Shown: in pieces, positions 34,699-43,347 of the stretch
How the letters are laid out: each line of letters opens with the position of its first letter
Numbering within the stretch: the stretch's first letter is position 1
Assembly: GCA_051650305.1 (NCBI GenBank)
Contig: JBOFIT010000012.1
Location: 1-63,761 of the forward strand
Length of the DNA stretch: 63,761 nucleotides
Source of the DNA: JBOFDK01 sp051650305
GTDB lineage: Bacteria; Bacillota; Clostridia; Lachnospirales; Cellulosilyticaceae
Reading direction: 5' to 3'
Translations under genes and position numbers: made by a program
The notes under the pieces: model-generated
Database searches by the model: none
Told to the model about the DNA's origin: nothing
What the model saw: only the letters and a program-made list of their open reading frames with translations

Positions 34699-37600
34699 TT
34701 ATTTGAAATATGCTACACCAGACTCAAAGAGTTTTTGATCTTTGGCACCTGGGATATTTTTGTGTACACCTGTACCGATACGCTCACTATGCCCCATCTT
34801 TCCTAAGATACGTCCATCCATCGATACAATCCCTTCGATATTATACATACTACCATTCACATTCACTGCGCCTTCCTTCGTTGGCACACCTTCTGCATTC
34901 ACATACTGTGTAAAGATCTGACCATTTGCCACTAGGCTTTCTAAGACTTCCTGTGGTGCTACGAAACGTCCTTCTCCATGAGAAAGTGCGATTTCATGCA
35001 TATCCCCTAAGTTTACGCCTTGTAACCATGGTGACTGCACACTTGTGATTTTTGTTTTTGCCATAAGGGAGATATGCTTACCGATTGTGTTGTAAGTAAG
35101 TGTTGGACACTCAGATGTCATCTGACGAATCTCACCGTATGGTAGAAGCCCTAACTTCACAAGTACTTGGAAACCATTACAGATTCCTATGGCCAAACCA
35201 TCTTGTTCATATAAATGCTTGTGTACTGCTTCTTTTAACTTGGCATTTCTGAAAACAGTAGCGATGAATTTAGCACTACCATCTGGCTCATCTCCTGCTG
35301 AGAAGCCACCTGGGAAAGCGATGATTTGTGCTTGGTCGATGGCCTGTGCCATTCTTTCGATTGAATCATGAATGTCTGCTGCTGTACGGTTGGTGAAGAG
35401 TACTTGTGTCACATCTGCCCCTACACGTTCAAACACACGGCTCATGTCGTATTCACAGTTGGTACCTGGGAATACTGGTACCACTACCTTTGGTCTAGCG
35501 ATTTTGTGCTTCGCTACATAGATTTTACGCTCCCCAAGGTATGTTGCATCTTTGGTTTCTTCCTCACTGTCTACATGGACTGGGAATACTTTCTCAAGTG
35601 GTGCTTCAATCTTTCTGATAAGTGTTTGAATGTCCAAGCTTACCTCATCGAAAGTTAAAGTCTTCGTATCGCAAGTCTCTCCAATCACTGTAAAGCGTGT
35701 GGTATCTAAGTTACTTGCCACGTCTTCTGCCACTTCAAGTACAATATCCCCATAAGTCGCTTCGAAAGGAAGGATGCCATTAGCCGCTAAGCTCACTTTT
35801 GCACCGATTTCATTACCAATTGCCATTTGCATTAAGCTGTAACAAATACCGCCTTTACCCACTGTATAGCTACTACGTATCTTACCTGCCTTTGCAAGTT
35901 CAAAGATCGCTTCGTAGCCTTTCATTGCATACGCAAAGTCAGGTACTTGTGTCTCATCTTTTGGAATATTTAAGACAACAATTTTACTATCTGTCTCCTT
36001 AAAGCTACCACTTACCGCATGATTTGCATCACCGATAGCACATGTAAAGGAGATAAGTGTTGGTGGCACATGGATATTTTCAAAGGTGCCTGACATACTG
36101 TCTTTACCACCGATTGCCCCTACCCCAAGTGCTTTTTGAACCACCCATGCACCTAGTAAAGATGCCACTGGTTTACCCCACTTCTCTGGGTCTTCACCTA
36201 AACGCTCGAAGTACTCTTGGAAAGAAAGGTACGCTTCTTTATAATCAGCACCAAGTGCTACAAGTTTTGCAATACTTTCTAATACTGCATAAAGACTACC
36301 ATGGAAAGGTGATGCTTCTGATAAATAAGGATCAAAACCATGTGTCATAAATGTCGCTGCTGTTGTTTCGCCGCCTAGTACAGGTATTTTAGCGACCATA
36401 CCCACTTCTTTTGTCAGCTGATTCTTACCACCATAAGGCATGAGTACACTACTTGCACCGATAGAACCATCAAACTGTAAGCCTAAACCTTTTTGACTTG
36501 CTAAGTTTAAGTCACTGCAAAGATTCATGACTGCATCTTCTGTAAGTGGTCTTGTATCTGCCACCCAGTTTGGTGCTGTAAGTTTTGCTTCTCTTTGTTG
36601 TGTAACCCCCGCACTATCTAAGAAAGTACGGCTCATATGTACGATTTCTTCACCGCGCCAAAGCATTACCAGTTCTTTCGCTTCTGTAACGTGTGCGACA
36701 ACCACAGCATTTAAGTTTTCTTCATTACAAAGGGCGATAACTTTTTCTGTATCCTTCGCTTCTACTGCGATGGCCATACGCTCTTGAGATTCTGATATAG
36801 CTAATTCTGTACCATCTAAGCCTAAGTACTTCACTGGCACTTGATCAAGGTCAATCACAAGACCTTCTGCGATTTCACCGATTGCCACACAGACACCACC
36901 TGCACCAAAGTCATTACAGCGCTTGATACAATGGGTAAAGTCAGCATTTCTAAAGAGACGTTGTAACTTACGTTCTTCTACTGGATTGCCTTTTTGTACT
37001 TCACTACCGCAAGTCATAAGTGATTCTTCTGTATGTTCCTTAGAAGAACCTGTAGCGCCACCACAGCCATCTCTTCCTGTAGCGCCACCAATCAGAATGA
37101 TCACATCCCCTGGTGTTGGCTCTTCACGTCTCGCATTGCTACTTGGTAAAGCACCGACTACTGCACCTACTTCAAGGCGTTTCGCCATATAGCCTGGATG
37201 GTAGTATTCTTTGACTTCGCCTGTTGCAAGACCGATTTGATTACCGTAAGAGCTATAACCATTAGCCGCTGTCTGGCTAATTTTACGCTGTGGTAATTTA
37301 CCTGTCATAGTATCTTTTAAAGAAGCGGTCACATCCCCTGCTCCTGTTACACGCATTGCTTGGTACACATAGGCTCTACCTGAAAGCGGATCACGAATCG
37401 CCCCACCTAAACAAGTGGCTGCTCCACCGAATGGTTCGATTTCTGTCGGGTGATTATGTGTTTCGTTTTTAAAGAGAATAAGGTAACTTTCTTCCCCATC
37501 ATTGACACGAATGGTGTCTTCAATGGTACATGCATTAATCTCTGCTGATTCCACAAGTTTTGTCAGTTTACCCTGCTTTTTAAGGTACTTGACGATAAGT

Positions 37601-38424
37601 GTTGCCAAGTCCATCAAGCATACTTTCTTTTCTTTATCCACATAGATTTCTTTTCTAAGTTCAAAGTAGCTATCTAACGCCTCTTGAATCGGTCTTGAAA
37701 GCAAACTATCTTCTACTTCTATAGAAGTAAGCTCTGTCATAAACGTTGTATGACGGCAGTGATCTGACCAGTATGTATCCACTACTTTTAACTCTGTATA
37801 GGTAGGATTACGTCTCTCCCCTTGGAAATAGCTTTGGAAGTAAAGTAAATCTTCCAAACTCATGGCAAGGCCTATTTCCTTTCTAAAGTCACCAAGACTT
37901 TCCTTTGTCATCTCATTAAAGCCTTCTAATACTTTGATAGCTTCTGGCTTTGGATAATGGGTGTCTAATAATTGCTGTGTTTCTAACCCTACTTCTTCAC
38001 ACTCGATAGGATTAATCATATGTTTTTTTATAAGTAATTGCGCTTCTTCACTAAGTTCCCCTTTGATGCAGTACACTTTAGATGTCTTTACTTTAGGTGT
38101 CGCTTTATGATCGATGATACGAATACATTGTTCACATGAATCCGCACGTTGATCGTATTGACCACGAAGGTATGTACTCATAAAGATGAAAGCATCTTCT
38201 GTTGGCAATACATCATATACCGTATCTGCTTGTGGCTCTGAAAAAATCGTATGTACGGCTTCCTCATATACCTCTTGTGTGATACCACTTACATCATAGC
38301 GGTTAAATACTCTTACTTCTTCGATTTGTTGCAAACCTAAAAAGGTCTTTAATTCTTTTTCTACTCTTTTGGCTTCTATATTAAACCCTTTTTTCTTTTC
38401 TACATAGATCTGAAACTGTTGCAC
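34699..38424 (-). CDS. purL: FGAM synthase, large fused form (PurL-PurQ)
   Basis: About 1241 residues. I chose a GTG start (VQQFQIYVEKKKGF) because GGAGGT lies 6 bp before it; an ATG 45 bp upstream has no ribosome site. The N-terminal PurS-like domain, the paired AIRS-type synthetase domains (FKNETHNHPTEIEPFGGAAT, GGATGRDGCGGATGSS) and the C-terminal glutaminase (VVPVFPGTNCEYDM, nucleophile Cys in GICNGFQ, LSHGEGRF) are all in one chain. Such fusions are usual in Clostridia and proteobacteria, whereas Bacillus has separate purS, purQ and purL. First gene of the operon. Confidence 0.96.
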   Translation of the reverse strand: MQQFQIYVEKKKGFNIEAKRVEKELKTFLGLQQIEEVRVFNRYDVSGITQEVYEEAVHTIFSEPQADTVYDVLPTEDAFIFMSTYLRGQYDQRADSCEQCIRIIDHKATPKVKTSKVYCIKGELSEEAQLLIKKHMINPIECEEVGLETQQLLDTHYPKPEAIKVLEGFNEMTKESLGDFRKEIGLAMSLEDLLYFQSYFQGERRNPTYTELKVVDTYWSDHCRHTTFMTELTSIEVEDSLLSRPIQEALDSYFELRKEIYVDKEKKVCLMDLATLIVKYLKKQGKLTKLVESAEINACTIEDTIRVNDGEESYLILFKNETHNHPTEIEPFGGAATCLGGAIRDPLSGRAYVYQAMRVTGAGDVTASLKDTMTGKLPQRKISQTAANGYSSYGNQIGLATGEVKEYYHPGYMAKRLEVGAVVGALPSSNARREEPTPGDVIILIGGATGRDGCGGATGSSKEHTEESLMTCGSEVQKGNPVEERKLQRLFRNADFTHCIKRCNDFGAGGVCVAIGEIAEGLVIDLDQVPVKYLGLDGTELAISESQERMAIAVEAKDTEKVIALCNEENLNAVVVAHVTEAKELVMLWRGEEIVHMSRTFLDSAGVTQQREAKLTAPNWVADTRPLTEDAVMNLCSDLNLASQKGLGLQFDGSIGASSVLMPYGGKNQLTKEVGMVAKIPVLGGETTAATFMTHGFDPYLSEASPFHGSLYAVLESIAKLVALGADYKEAYLSFQEYFERLGEDPEKWGKPVASLLGAWVVQKALGVGAIGGKDSMSGTFENIHVPPTLISFTCAIGDANHAVSGSFKETDSKIVVLNIPKDETQVPDFAYAMKGYEAIFELAKAGKIRSSYTVGKGGICYSLMQMAIGNEIGAKVSLAANGILPFEATYGDIVLEVAEDVASNLDTTRFTVIGETCDTKTLTFDEVSLDIQTLIRKIEAPLEKVFPVHVDSEEETKDATYLGERKIYVAKHKIARPKVVVPVFPGTNCEYDMSRVFERVGADVTQVLFTNRTAADIHDSIERMAQAIDQAQIIAFPGGFSAGDEPDGSAKFIATVFRNAKLKEAVHKHLYEQDGLAIGICNGFQVLVKLGLLPYGEIRQMTSECPTLTYNTIGKHISLMAKTKITSVQSPWLQGVNLGDMHEIALSHGEGRFVAPQEVLESLVANGQIFTQYVNAEGVPTKEGAVNVNGSMYNIEGIVSMDGRILGKMGHSERIGTGVHKNIPGAKDQKLFESGVAYFK

Positions 38425-38689
38425 CTTGCTACCTCCAGATAAAGTTATTTGATAATTCAAGGGTATCATAGGGCCTTTTAAACGTCAATATATTTTCGAA
38501 CATTATTTTTAATTTAAAATATATTATTCGATTTTTATTTTTATATTGTTTGATTTTCTTATTATCAACAGAATTATACTCCCTTTTACTTTTATAAGTC
38601 TGAATATTATAGATTTTAAATCACCTATTTACCCTCTTTTTCTCGAACATTATATCTTTATACACACTTTATCTTTTTTAATTATTCGC
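38425..38689 (-). promoter_or_regulatory. Purine operon leader with promoter candidates and PurBox-like repeats
   Basis: This AT-rich gap holds no gene. On the minus strand TTGATA (38563-38568), 17 bp and TATAAA (38540-38545) make the best sigma-A promoter; a second -35, TTGACG, lies nearer the gene with a poor -10. TCGAACATTAT occurs twice on the plus strand (38496 and 38643). The first, in the context ATTTTCGAACATT, differs at one position from the Bacillus PurBox (AWWWCCGAACWWT). I saw no guanine riboswitch pattern. PurR control is inference. Confidence 0.5.
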
Positions 38690-38724
38690 ATAAAAAAAAG
38701 AAGTGACTTGTATCACTTCTTTCA
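38690..38724 (-). terminator. Terminator after sigF
   Basis: On the minus strand AAGAAGTGA and TCACTTCTT pair across a short loop and are followed by T residues. It overlaps the sigF stop, separating the spoIIA operon from the purine operon. Confidence 0.85.
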
Positions 38725-39444
38725 CGATGTATTGAGCATGGCTCGCATTTTTTTCAAGATACGCTTTTCTATACGGGATACCTGTACTTGAGAAATGTCC
38801 AGCATGCTGGCAATTTCTGTCTGAGTACGGTCTTCATAGTATCTATAAAGAATAATACGCTTCTCTATCGGTTCTAGATCTTGTATCACTTGACTGAGAA
38901 CGATATGATCGATCATATTGTTCTGTGCCGACGGTGCTTGATCTATCTTATCTTCAAGGGTGATAGGTTTGCCATCTCCTTGGTGAATAATGGCACTTAA
39001 TGACTCAATTTCTGTATTGGCCTCCATCGCTGCCACCACTTCTTCTACATCCATTTCTAGACTTTCTGCAATCTCTACAATGGTCGGTTCTCTATCTAAT
39101 TCTTTCATAAGTCCTTCTTTAGCTACCCTTGCTTTATAGGCAATTTCTTTTAAGGAACGACTTACTTTTATCATACCATCATCTCTTAAAAACCTCTTAA
39201 TTTCCCCCACGATCATAGGCACTGCGTAAGTTGAAAACTTGACGTTATAACTCAAATCGAATTTATCGATGCTTTTAAGTAGTCCGATACTTCCTATCTG
39301 AAATAAGTCTTCCATTTCATACCCACGGCCTACAAATCTTTTGACAAGACTCCATACAAGCCCAATGTTTTCTTCTACGAGCACTTCCTTAGCTGTCTCA
39401 TCTCCTTGTTGCGCTTTCATTATCAACTTTAGTGTATGATCCAT
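38722..39444 (-). CDS. sigF: RNA polymerase sigma-F factor (forespore)
   Basis: 240 residues. Region 2 contains MEDLFQIGSIGLLKSIDKFD and FSTYAVPMIVGEIKRFLRDD; region 4 contains ILYRYYEDRTQTEIASMLDI then SQVQVSRIEKRILKKM. Order after spoIIAA and spoIIAB identifies it as sigma-F rather than sigma-G. GGAGGTGG precedes the ATG. It directs early forespore transcription after release from SpoIIAB. Confidence 0.96.
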   Translation of the reverse strand: MDHTLKLIMKAQQGDETAKEVLVEENIGLVWSLVKRFVGRGYEMEDLFQIGSIGLLKSIDKFDLSYNVKFSTYAVPMIVGEIKRFLRDDGMIKVSRSLKEIAYKARVAKEGLMKELDREPTIVEIAESLEMDVEEVVAAMEANTEIESLSAIIHQGDGKPITLEDKIDQAPSAQNNMIDHIVLSQVIQDLEPIEKRIILYRYYEDRTQTEIASMLDISQVQVSRIEKRILKKMRAMLNTS

Positions 39445-39476
39445 CTAACGGCCACCTCCTTTAATGTGTGAGGTGA

Positions 39477-39902
39477 TTAATAAAAAGTTTTCATAAGTTT
39501 TACTGTAGTCCCTTGTCCTACTTCTGAACTTACTTCTACTTCATCCATCATTGATTGCATCACCGTAAATCCCAACCCTGCTCTTTCGTCTTCCTCTGAT
39601 GTGGTATGTAGTGGTTGCATCGCTTCTTCTATATCTTGAATGCCCCTACCTTGGTCACTAATTTCAACAGTAGCTGTACGATCTGTGTATTGACAGCGAA
39701 TGGTAATCTCGCCTGTCTCTACATTTCCATAACCATGTATAATACTATTGGTCACAGCTTCTGATACTGCCATCTTCACATCATACAACTCGTCCACTGT
39801 CGGATCGAGTTGTGAAAAAAATGCTGCCACAGCTACACGTGCAAACGCTTCATTGGTAGACTGACTTTTAAAGCAAATTTGCATTTCATTGGTCAGTGTC
39901 AT
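39477..39902 (-). CDS. spoIIAB: Anti-sigma-F factor / serine kinase SpoIIAB
   Basis: 141 residues. The GHKL kinase fold shows the N box (MAVSEAVTNSIIHGYGN), G1 (ISDQGRGI) and G2 (EDERAGLGFTVMQSM). It binds sigma-F and phosphorylates SpoIIAA. It lies between spoIIAA and sigF as in all spore formers. Normal length. Confidence 0.97.
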   Translation of the reverse strand: MTLTNEMQICFKSQSTNEAFARVAVAAFFSQLDPTVDELYDVKMAVSEAVTNSIIHGYGNVETGEITIRCQYTDRTATVEISDQGRGIQDIEEAMQPLHTTSEEDERAGLGFTVMQSMMDEVEVSSEVGQGTTVKLMKTFY

Positions 39903-39921
39903 CTTTATCCCCCTCGTCTTT

Positions 39922-40272
39922 TTATGCTAAATTTTTAAGTGCTTGATCTTTTGTGTCATATTGCTTCATCAATTTATATATACCTGATAAGCTAAGAATT
40001 TTATCTACTTTTGTTGTGACATTGTATACCCCTATATTTCCCCCACAGATAGCTACATTGCGGTAACGACCCATCAAAAGTCCTATACCTGAACTATCCA
40101 TAAAAGCAATGGCACTAAAGTCAAATAAAATATTCTTCGCACGGCGTTTTTGATACTCACGATCCACACGTTCTCTAATCTCTACACACGTATGGTGATC
40201 TATTTCCCCTCTTAATTGGACAATTAATGTATTTTCATCCATTATAAACTCTATACTCACAGTACACCTCAT
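39922..40272 (-). CDS. spoIIAA: Anti-anti-sigma-F factor SpoIIAA
   Basis: About 116 residues from MRCTVSIEFIMDENTLIVQL; B. subtilis SpoIIAA has 117. The STAS domain has the phosphorylatable serine in FMDSSGIGLLMGRY and LRGEIDHHTCVEIRERV. The start is uncertain: the ATG is only 1 bp from AGGTGA, and a GTG four codons later has GAGGTG 4 bp upstream. An ATG-rich longer frame begins before the promoter and can be dismissed. Dephosphorylated SpoIIAA frees sigma-F. Confidence 0.93.
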   Translation of the reverse strand: MRCTVSIEFIMDENTLIVQLRGEIDHHTCVEIRERVDREYQKRRAKNILFDFSAIAFMDSSGIGLLMGRYRNVAICGGNIGVYNVTTKVDKILSLSGIYKLMKQYDTKDQALKNLA

Positions 40273-40294
40273 TTCACCTATTTTTCTATACACT

Positions 40295-40323
40295 AGCATA
40301 ATGCATTTTACAAATATTGTCAA
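40295..40323 (-). promoter_or_regulatory. spoIIA promoter, sigma-A-like, with possible Spo0A box
   Basis: On the minus strand TTGACA (40318-40323), 17 bp and TATGCT (40295-40300). The -35 overlaps TTGTCAAT on the plus strand, close to the Spo0A box core TTGTCRAA. I saw no sigma-H pattern, which drives spoIIA in Bacillus. Confidence 0.55.
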
Positions 40324-40350
40324 TTGATTTCTATTTTTTTACAATTGCAT

Positions 40351-40381
40351 AAAAAAAGGAATGTTCATTCACATTCCTTTT
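40351..40381 (-). terminator. Terminator after the TPR gene
   Basis: On the minus strand AAAAGGAATGT and ACATTCCTTTT with a 6-base loop and a following T tract, overlapping the TPR gene stop. Confidence 0.8.
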
Positions 40382-41774
40382 ACTGTTCTGGTTGTAGTTT
40401 CTTAAGGCGTGCTGCACCTTTTTTCTGGGCACTTGTCCCTTTATAATCTTGTTCTAACACTTGGTAATATTGGATAGCTTTTGCTGCATTTCCATTACTT
40501 TCTTCGATTTCTCCCATATAGTAAATCACATTACTAAGTGTTTTACTATTGCCACCATAAAGCATCGCTTTTTCAAAATGGCTCATTGCTTCTGCATCGT
40601 TTTTCCCTTTATAAGCTTGGTACCCCATACTATAAAGCTTGTCTGTCGCCTTAGGATAGATCTCTTTTTTGTAGCCTTCAAAAGTCTCTTTATGGGCAGC
40701 ACTTAAACTATCTGGTGCGATGGTGTAAAGCAATTCTGCCGCTTCCACCCATTTATTTTCTTTTTTGTACACACCTATTTGGTCGATACGTTTTTCCTGT
40801 AAGAGTGCATGATGTTGTTGTTGCAATAAGTCATATTGCTTCTGTAATGCTTCTTTTTGCTGCTCAACTTCTAAAAGTGCGATCTCCGAATCTTTGACCA
40901 AGGTATCTAACTGAAGTTTCATACTACTGTTTTCACCAATAGCAGCATAAAGCTCCCCTTCGATTTCTTCTGTCTTCGCTGGCACAATAAGTGCACTCTG
41001 TACAATGAACATACAAAGCATGCCAAATACAAAATAAAGAATGGCGCGCCCACCTACAGCCCCTTTATGATTTACCTGATGAGGCTTGCCTTCTAGCTTC
41101 GCTTTATGCAGGTGTGGACTTTGAATGATGGGTTCTTCTTGCTGTTCCATCGCTTCATCTTGTAATTCAATGTGTTTCAGATAATATAGGGCTTTCTCAT
41201 TACATTTATCAATTTCTAAAGTTTTTATAATTTGTTCTTTTGCTTTAGTTGGCTGTTTTTCATACAAGTAGCATAGTGCCAGTAAGTTTCTAGCCTCTAC
41301 AAAGCGGGGATTTAAACTCACTGCTTTTTTAAGTCGAATAACCGCCATATCATCATTTTTCTTTTCTAAATAACGTAAGGCACGGTTATATAAATGGATG
41401 GTTTCCTTATACATCTCCAGCTTTTTGGGCTGTTTTTGCACTTGCTCCATATACATTTCTGCACTATTATTTTCTCTGCTAATCGAAGTACTTAGTATCC
41501 ATGCCTTTAAGGCTTCACCTACTTGTCCTAATTCATAATACACAAGTCCCAGTACATTTTGAGCTTCTATATGTTGCTTATTTAAACTAATCGCTTTCTG
41601 CAAATATGGAATTGCTTGAGTGAGCTGACGTTTCGCCGCATAATCATAGCCTTTTATGTAATACTTTTGGCTTTGCTGATAGCAACTACCAATCCATCCC
41701 AGAGGTTCTTGACACTGGGTACAGCGTTCCGTAACTTCCCCTAACTTTCCACAGTTCGGACATATTACCTGCAT
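40380..41774 (-). CDS. Zinc-ribbon, TPR-repeat membrane protein
   Basis: 464 residues. An N-terminal zinc ribbon has C5, C8, C18 and C21 (CPNCG and CTQC). TPR repeats follow (about 35-70, 130-205: AIPYLQKAISLNKQHIEAQN, AVIRLKKAVSLNPRFVEARN). One membrane helix (about 245-265, AILYFVFGMLCMFIVQSALI) leads to a coiled coil (about 275-330) and a second TPR block at the C-terminus. The family has no name I can give. It probably scaffolds proteins on both membrane faces. It is 1 bp from the preceding 48-aa gene and lies just upstream of spoIIA, with a terminator between. Confidence 0.75.
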   Translation of the reverse strand: MQVICPNCGKLGEVTERCTQCQEPLGWIGSCYQQSQKYYIKGYDYAAKRQLTQAIPYLQKAISLNKQHIEAQNVLGLVYYELGQVGEALKAWILSTSISRENNSAEMYMEQVQKQPKKLEMYKETIHLYNRALRYLEKKNDDMAVIRLKKAVSLNPRFVEARNLLALCYLYEKQPTKAKEQIIKTLEIDKCNEKALYYLKHIELQDEAMEQQEEPIIQSPHLHKAKLEGKPHQVNHKGAVGGRAILYFVFGMLCMFIVQSALIVPAKTEEIEGELYAAIGENSSMKLQLDTLVKDSEIALLEVEQQKEALQKQYDLLQQQHHALLQEKRIDQIGVYKKENKWVEAAELLYTIAPDSLSAAHKETFEGYKKEIYPKATDKLYSMGYQAYKGKNDAEAMSHFEKAMLYGGNSKTLSNVIYYMGEIEESNGNAAKAIQYYQVLEQDYKGTSAQKKGAARLKKLQPEQ

Positions 41775-41775
41775 T

Positions 41776-41922
41776 TTAATTCCCCTGTTCGTATGTTGTT
41801 TTTATAATTTCCTTCACAAAGTCAACCATATCCTTTGTATCGTCTAATGTAATATTTTCTTCTATGTGATTGATATCCAACATTGGCTTAAACTTTTCAA
41901 GCTCTTTCTCAAATTGAATCAT
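41776..41922 (-). CDS. Small hypothetical protein, 48 aa
   Basis: It starts MIQFEKELEKFKPMLDINHI, with AAGGGGG about 9 bp upstream. The remainder is acidic and helical (EENITLDDTKDMVDFVKEII). No membrane segment or known motif. The stop is 1 bp before the ATG of the zinc-ribbon TPR gene, so the two are translationally linked and perhaps partners. Longer starts lack ribosome sites. Confidence 0.55.
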   Translation of the reverse strand: MIQFEKELEKFKPMLDINHIEENITLDDTKDMVDFVKEIIKTTYEQGN

Positions 41923-42090
41923 CCTCGTTCCCCCTTTTTTTCTTTCAAACGCCTCTATTTTAATAGTACATCTATATTTTAATATAATCAATATTTATAT
42001 ATAAGTTTAATCATTTTTTTCGCTTGACATTTAGTATGTACCCGACTAACCTTATAGTATTAGATTGTACTGGCCAAAGGAGGTTAAGCG

Positions 42091-42450
42091 ATGGACACAA
42101 AATCTATAGAAACATGTCAATGCACTATGATTCATGAAGAAGTTGTTGCACAGGTCAAACCTTTTATTCTGGATAATGATCGTTCAAATGAGCTAGCACT
42201 TCTTTTTAAAGTATTCGGAGATGCTACGCGTATCAAAATTTTAAGTGCGCTTTTCAAGTCAGAAATGTGCGTCTGTGATTTAGCCGCCACTTTAGGCATG
42301 ACACACTCTGCCATTTCCCATCAATTACGCACTTTCAAAGCACACAAACTTGTGAAATCACGTAAAGTAGGCAAAGTGGTCTACTATTCTTTAGCTGACC
42401 AGCATATCCACCATATTTTCACGGCAGGACTTACACACATTTTAGAATAA
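42091..42450 (+). CDS. ArsR/SmtB family metal-sensing repressor (CadC-like)
   Basis: 119 residues. The winged helix contains LLFKVFGDATRIKILSALF and AATLGMTHSAISHQLRTF. Two metal sites are visible: an alpha3N-type cysteine set (C9, C11 and C60, C62 of EMCVCDL) as in CadC, and an alpha5 site D103-x-H105-x10-H116-x2-E119 as in SmtB. It should bind Cd, Pb or Zn and release DNA. AAAGGAGG precedes the ATG. No efflux ATPase or cation transporter gene adjoins, so its target is elsewhere. Confidence 0.88.
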   Translation: MDTKSIETCQCTMIHEEVVAQVKPFILDNDRSNELALLFKVFGDATRIKILSALFKSEMCVCDLAATLGMTHSAISHQLRTFKAHKLVKSRKVGKVVYYSLADQHIHHIFTAGLTHILE

Positions 42451-42479
42451 CATACCCGCTACATGTTTTATAATCCATA

Positions 42480-42509
42480 GGTTGAGCTTCCTTTAGCTCA
42501 GCCTTTTTT
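42480..42509 (+). terminator. Terminator after the ArsR-family gene
   Basis: GGTTGAGCT and AGCTCAGCC around a 6-base loop, followed by TTTTTT on the plus strand. It overlaps the 3' end of the convergent ATP-grasp gene. Confidence 0.8.
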
Positions 42510-43347
42510 GTATGTGCATCATATACCGCTCTGCTAAATCGATGGTGCTATTGGCATACAAACTACGACTCCCTACCACGTCTTCTATCTCATTAAAAAT
42601 GTAGTTACCATCCTTGTCCACCATAAAGTCAATACCTACGCAGTCACAAGGTAGATGCTTCACAATACGTGCCACTAACCCTTGCAACACTTCATCTACT
42701 TCATAAAGGGAAGTCTTGCCACCTAAGGAATAGTTCGATCTAAAATCCACCACTGATTCCCGTTTGATTGCTGCTTGGATCACATCTCCAACTACGAATA
42801 CCCGCACATCTACGCCTACTTGACTGCACAAGCTCTGAATGACATAATGCCGCCTCTTCTTTTCTACCATCCATGTTTCTAACGTTTCTTTAGATGCGAC
42901 TTTACACACTTCTTCCCCACCATGCCCATCTACGGTTTTCACAACCACCGGATAAGCAAGTGGCATCTGCTCAATTGTCTGATACGCTTGATCCCAAAAC
43001 ACTGTATCCACCGATGGAATGCCGAGATGATTCACAAACTGATGGGTTTTGCCTTTATCGTTACATAAGTCTGTGACCTGAAAACTATTAAATACCCTAA
43101 TCCCTAAAAGTTCTAGGTGCTTTGCAAAAAAGCTATCCCGTGTGCGGTTCACTACAAATGTAGGCAGTGATGTGCTCTCATTGCACCACATCGTAAGTCC
43201 TTCTTCATTCACCCCTAATACGATTTCTTCTCTTACCATAAGTTTCATTTGAAGCCCTAAGTTTTCTCCGTGTCTCATAAGACTTTCTGCAAAAAACTTA
43301 TTTTTCTTCAAATCTTCTTGGTTGTATACCAGCCATCCCTGTATCAT
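42493..43347 (-). CDS. ATP-grasp ligase (RimK-like), second of pair
   Basis: 284 residues. The ATP-grasp core is visible as YPVVVKTVDGHGGEEV, VGVDVRVFVVGDVIQAAIKR, DFRSNYSLGGKT and GIDFMVDKDGNYIFNEIEDV. The final metal-binding segment reads NEIEDVVGSR, where RimK-type enzymes usually have EVN. The start overlaps the stop of the first ligase by 4 bp. It is paralogous to that gene along its full length. Such enzymes join a carboxylate to an amine using ATP. The substrate is unknown; peptide or amino-acid ligation is likely. Confidence 0.82.
   Translation of the reverse strand: MIQGWLVYNQEDLKKNKFFAESLMRHGENLGLQMKLMVREEIVLGVNEEGLTMWCNESTSLPTFVVNRTRDSFFAKHLELLGIRVFNSFQVTDLCNDKGKTHQFVNHLGIPSVDTVFWDQAYQTIEQMPLAYPVVVKTVDGHGGEEVCKVASKETLETWMVEKKRRHYVIQSLCSQVGVDVRVFVVGDVIQAAIKRESVVDFRSNYSLGGKTSLYEVDEVLQGLVARIVKHLPCDCVGIDFMVDKDGNYIFNEIEDVVGSRSLYANSTIDLAERYMMHIQKRLS

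Noticed and set aside
38425..38720. Guanine/adenine riboswitch before purL
   Set aside because: No conserved purine aptamer core or P1-P3 stems could be found; the region is AT-rich with promoter-like elements instead.
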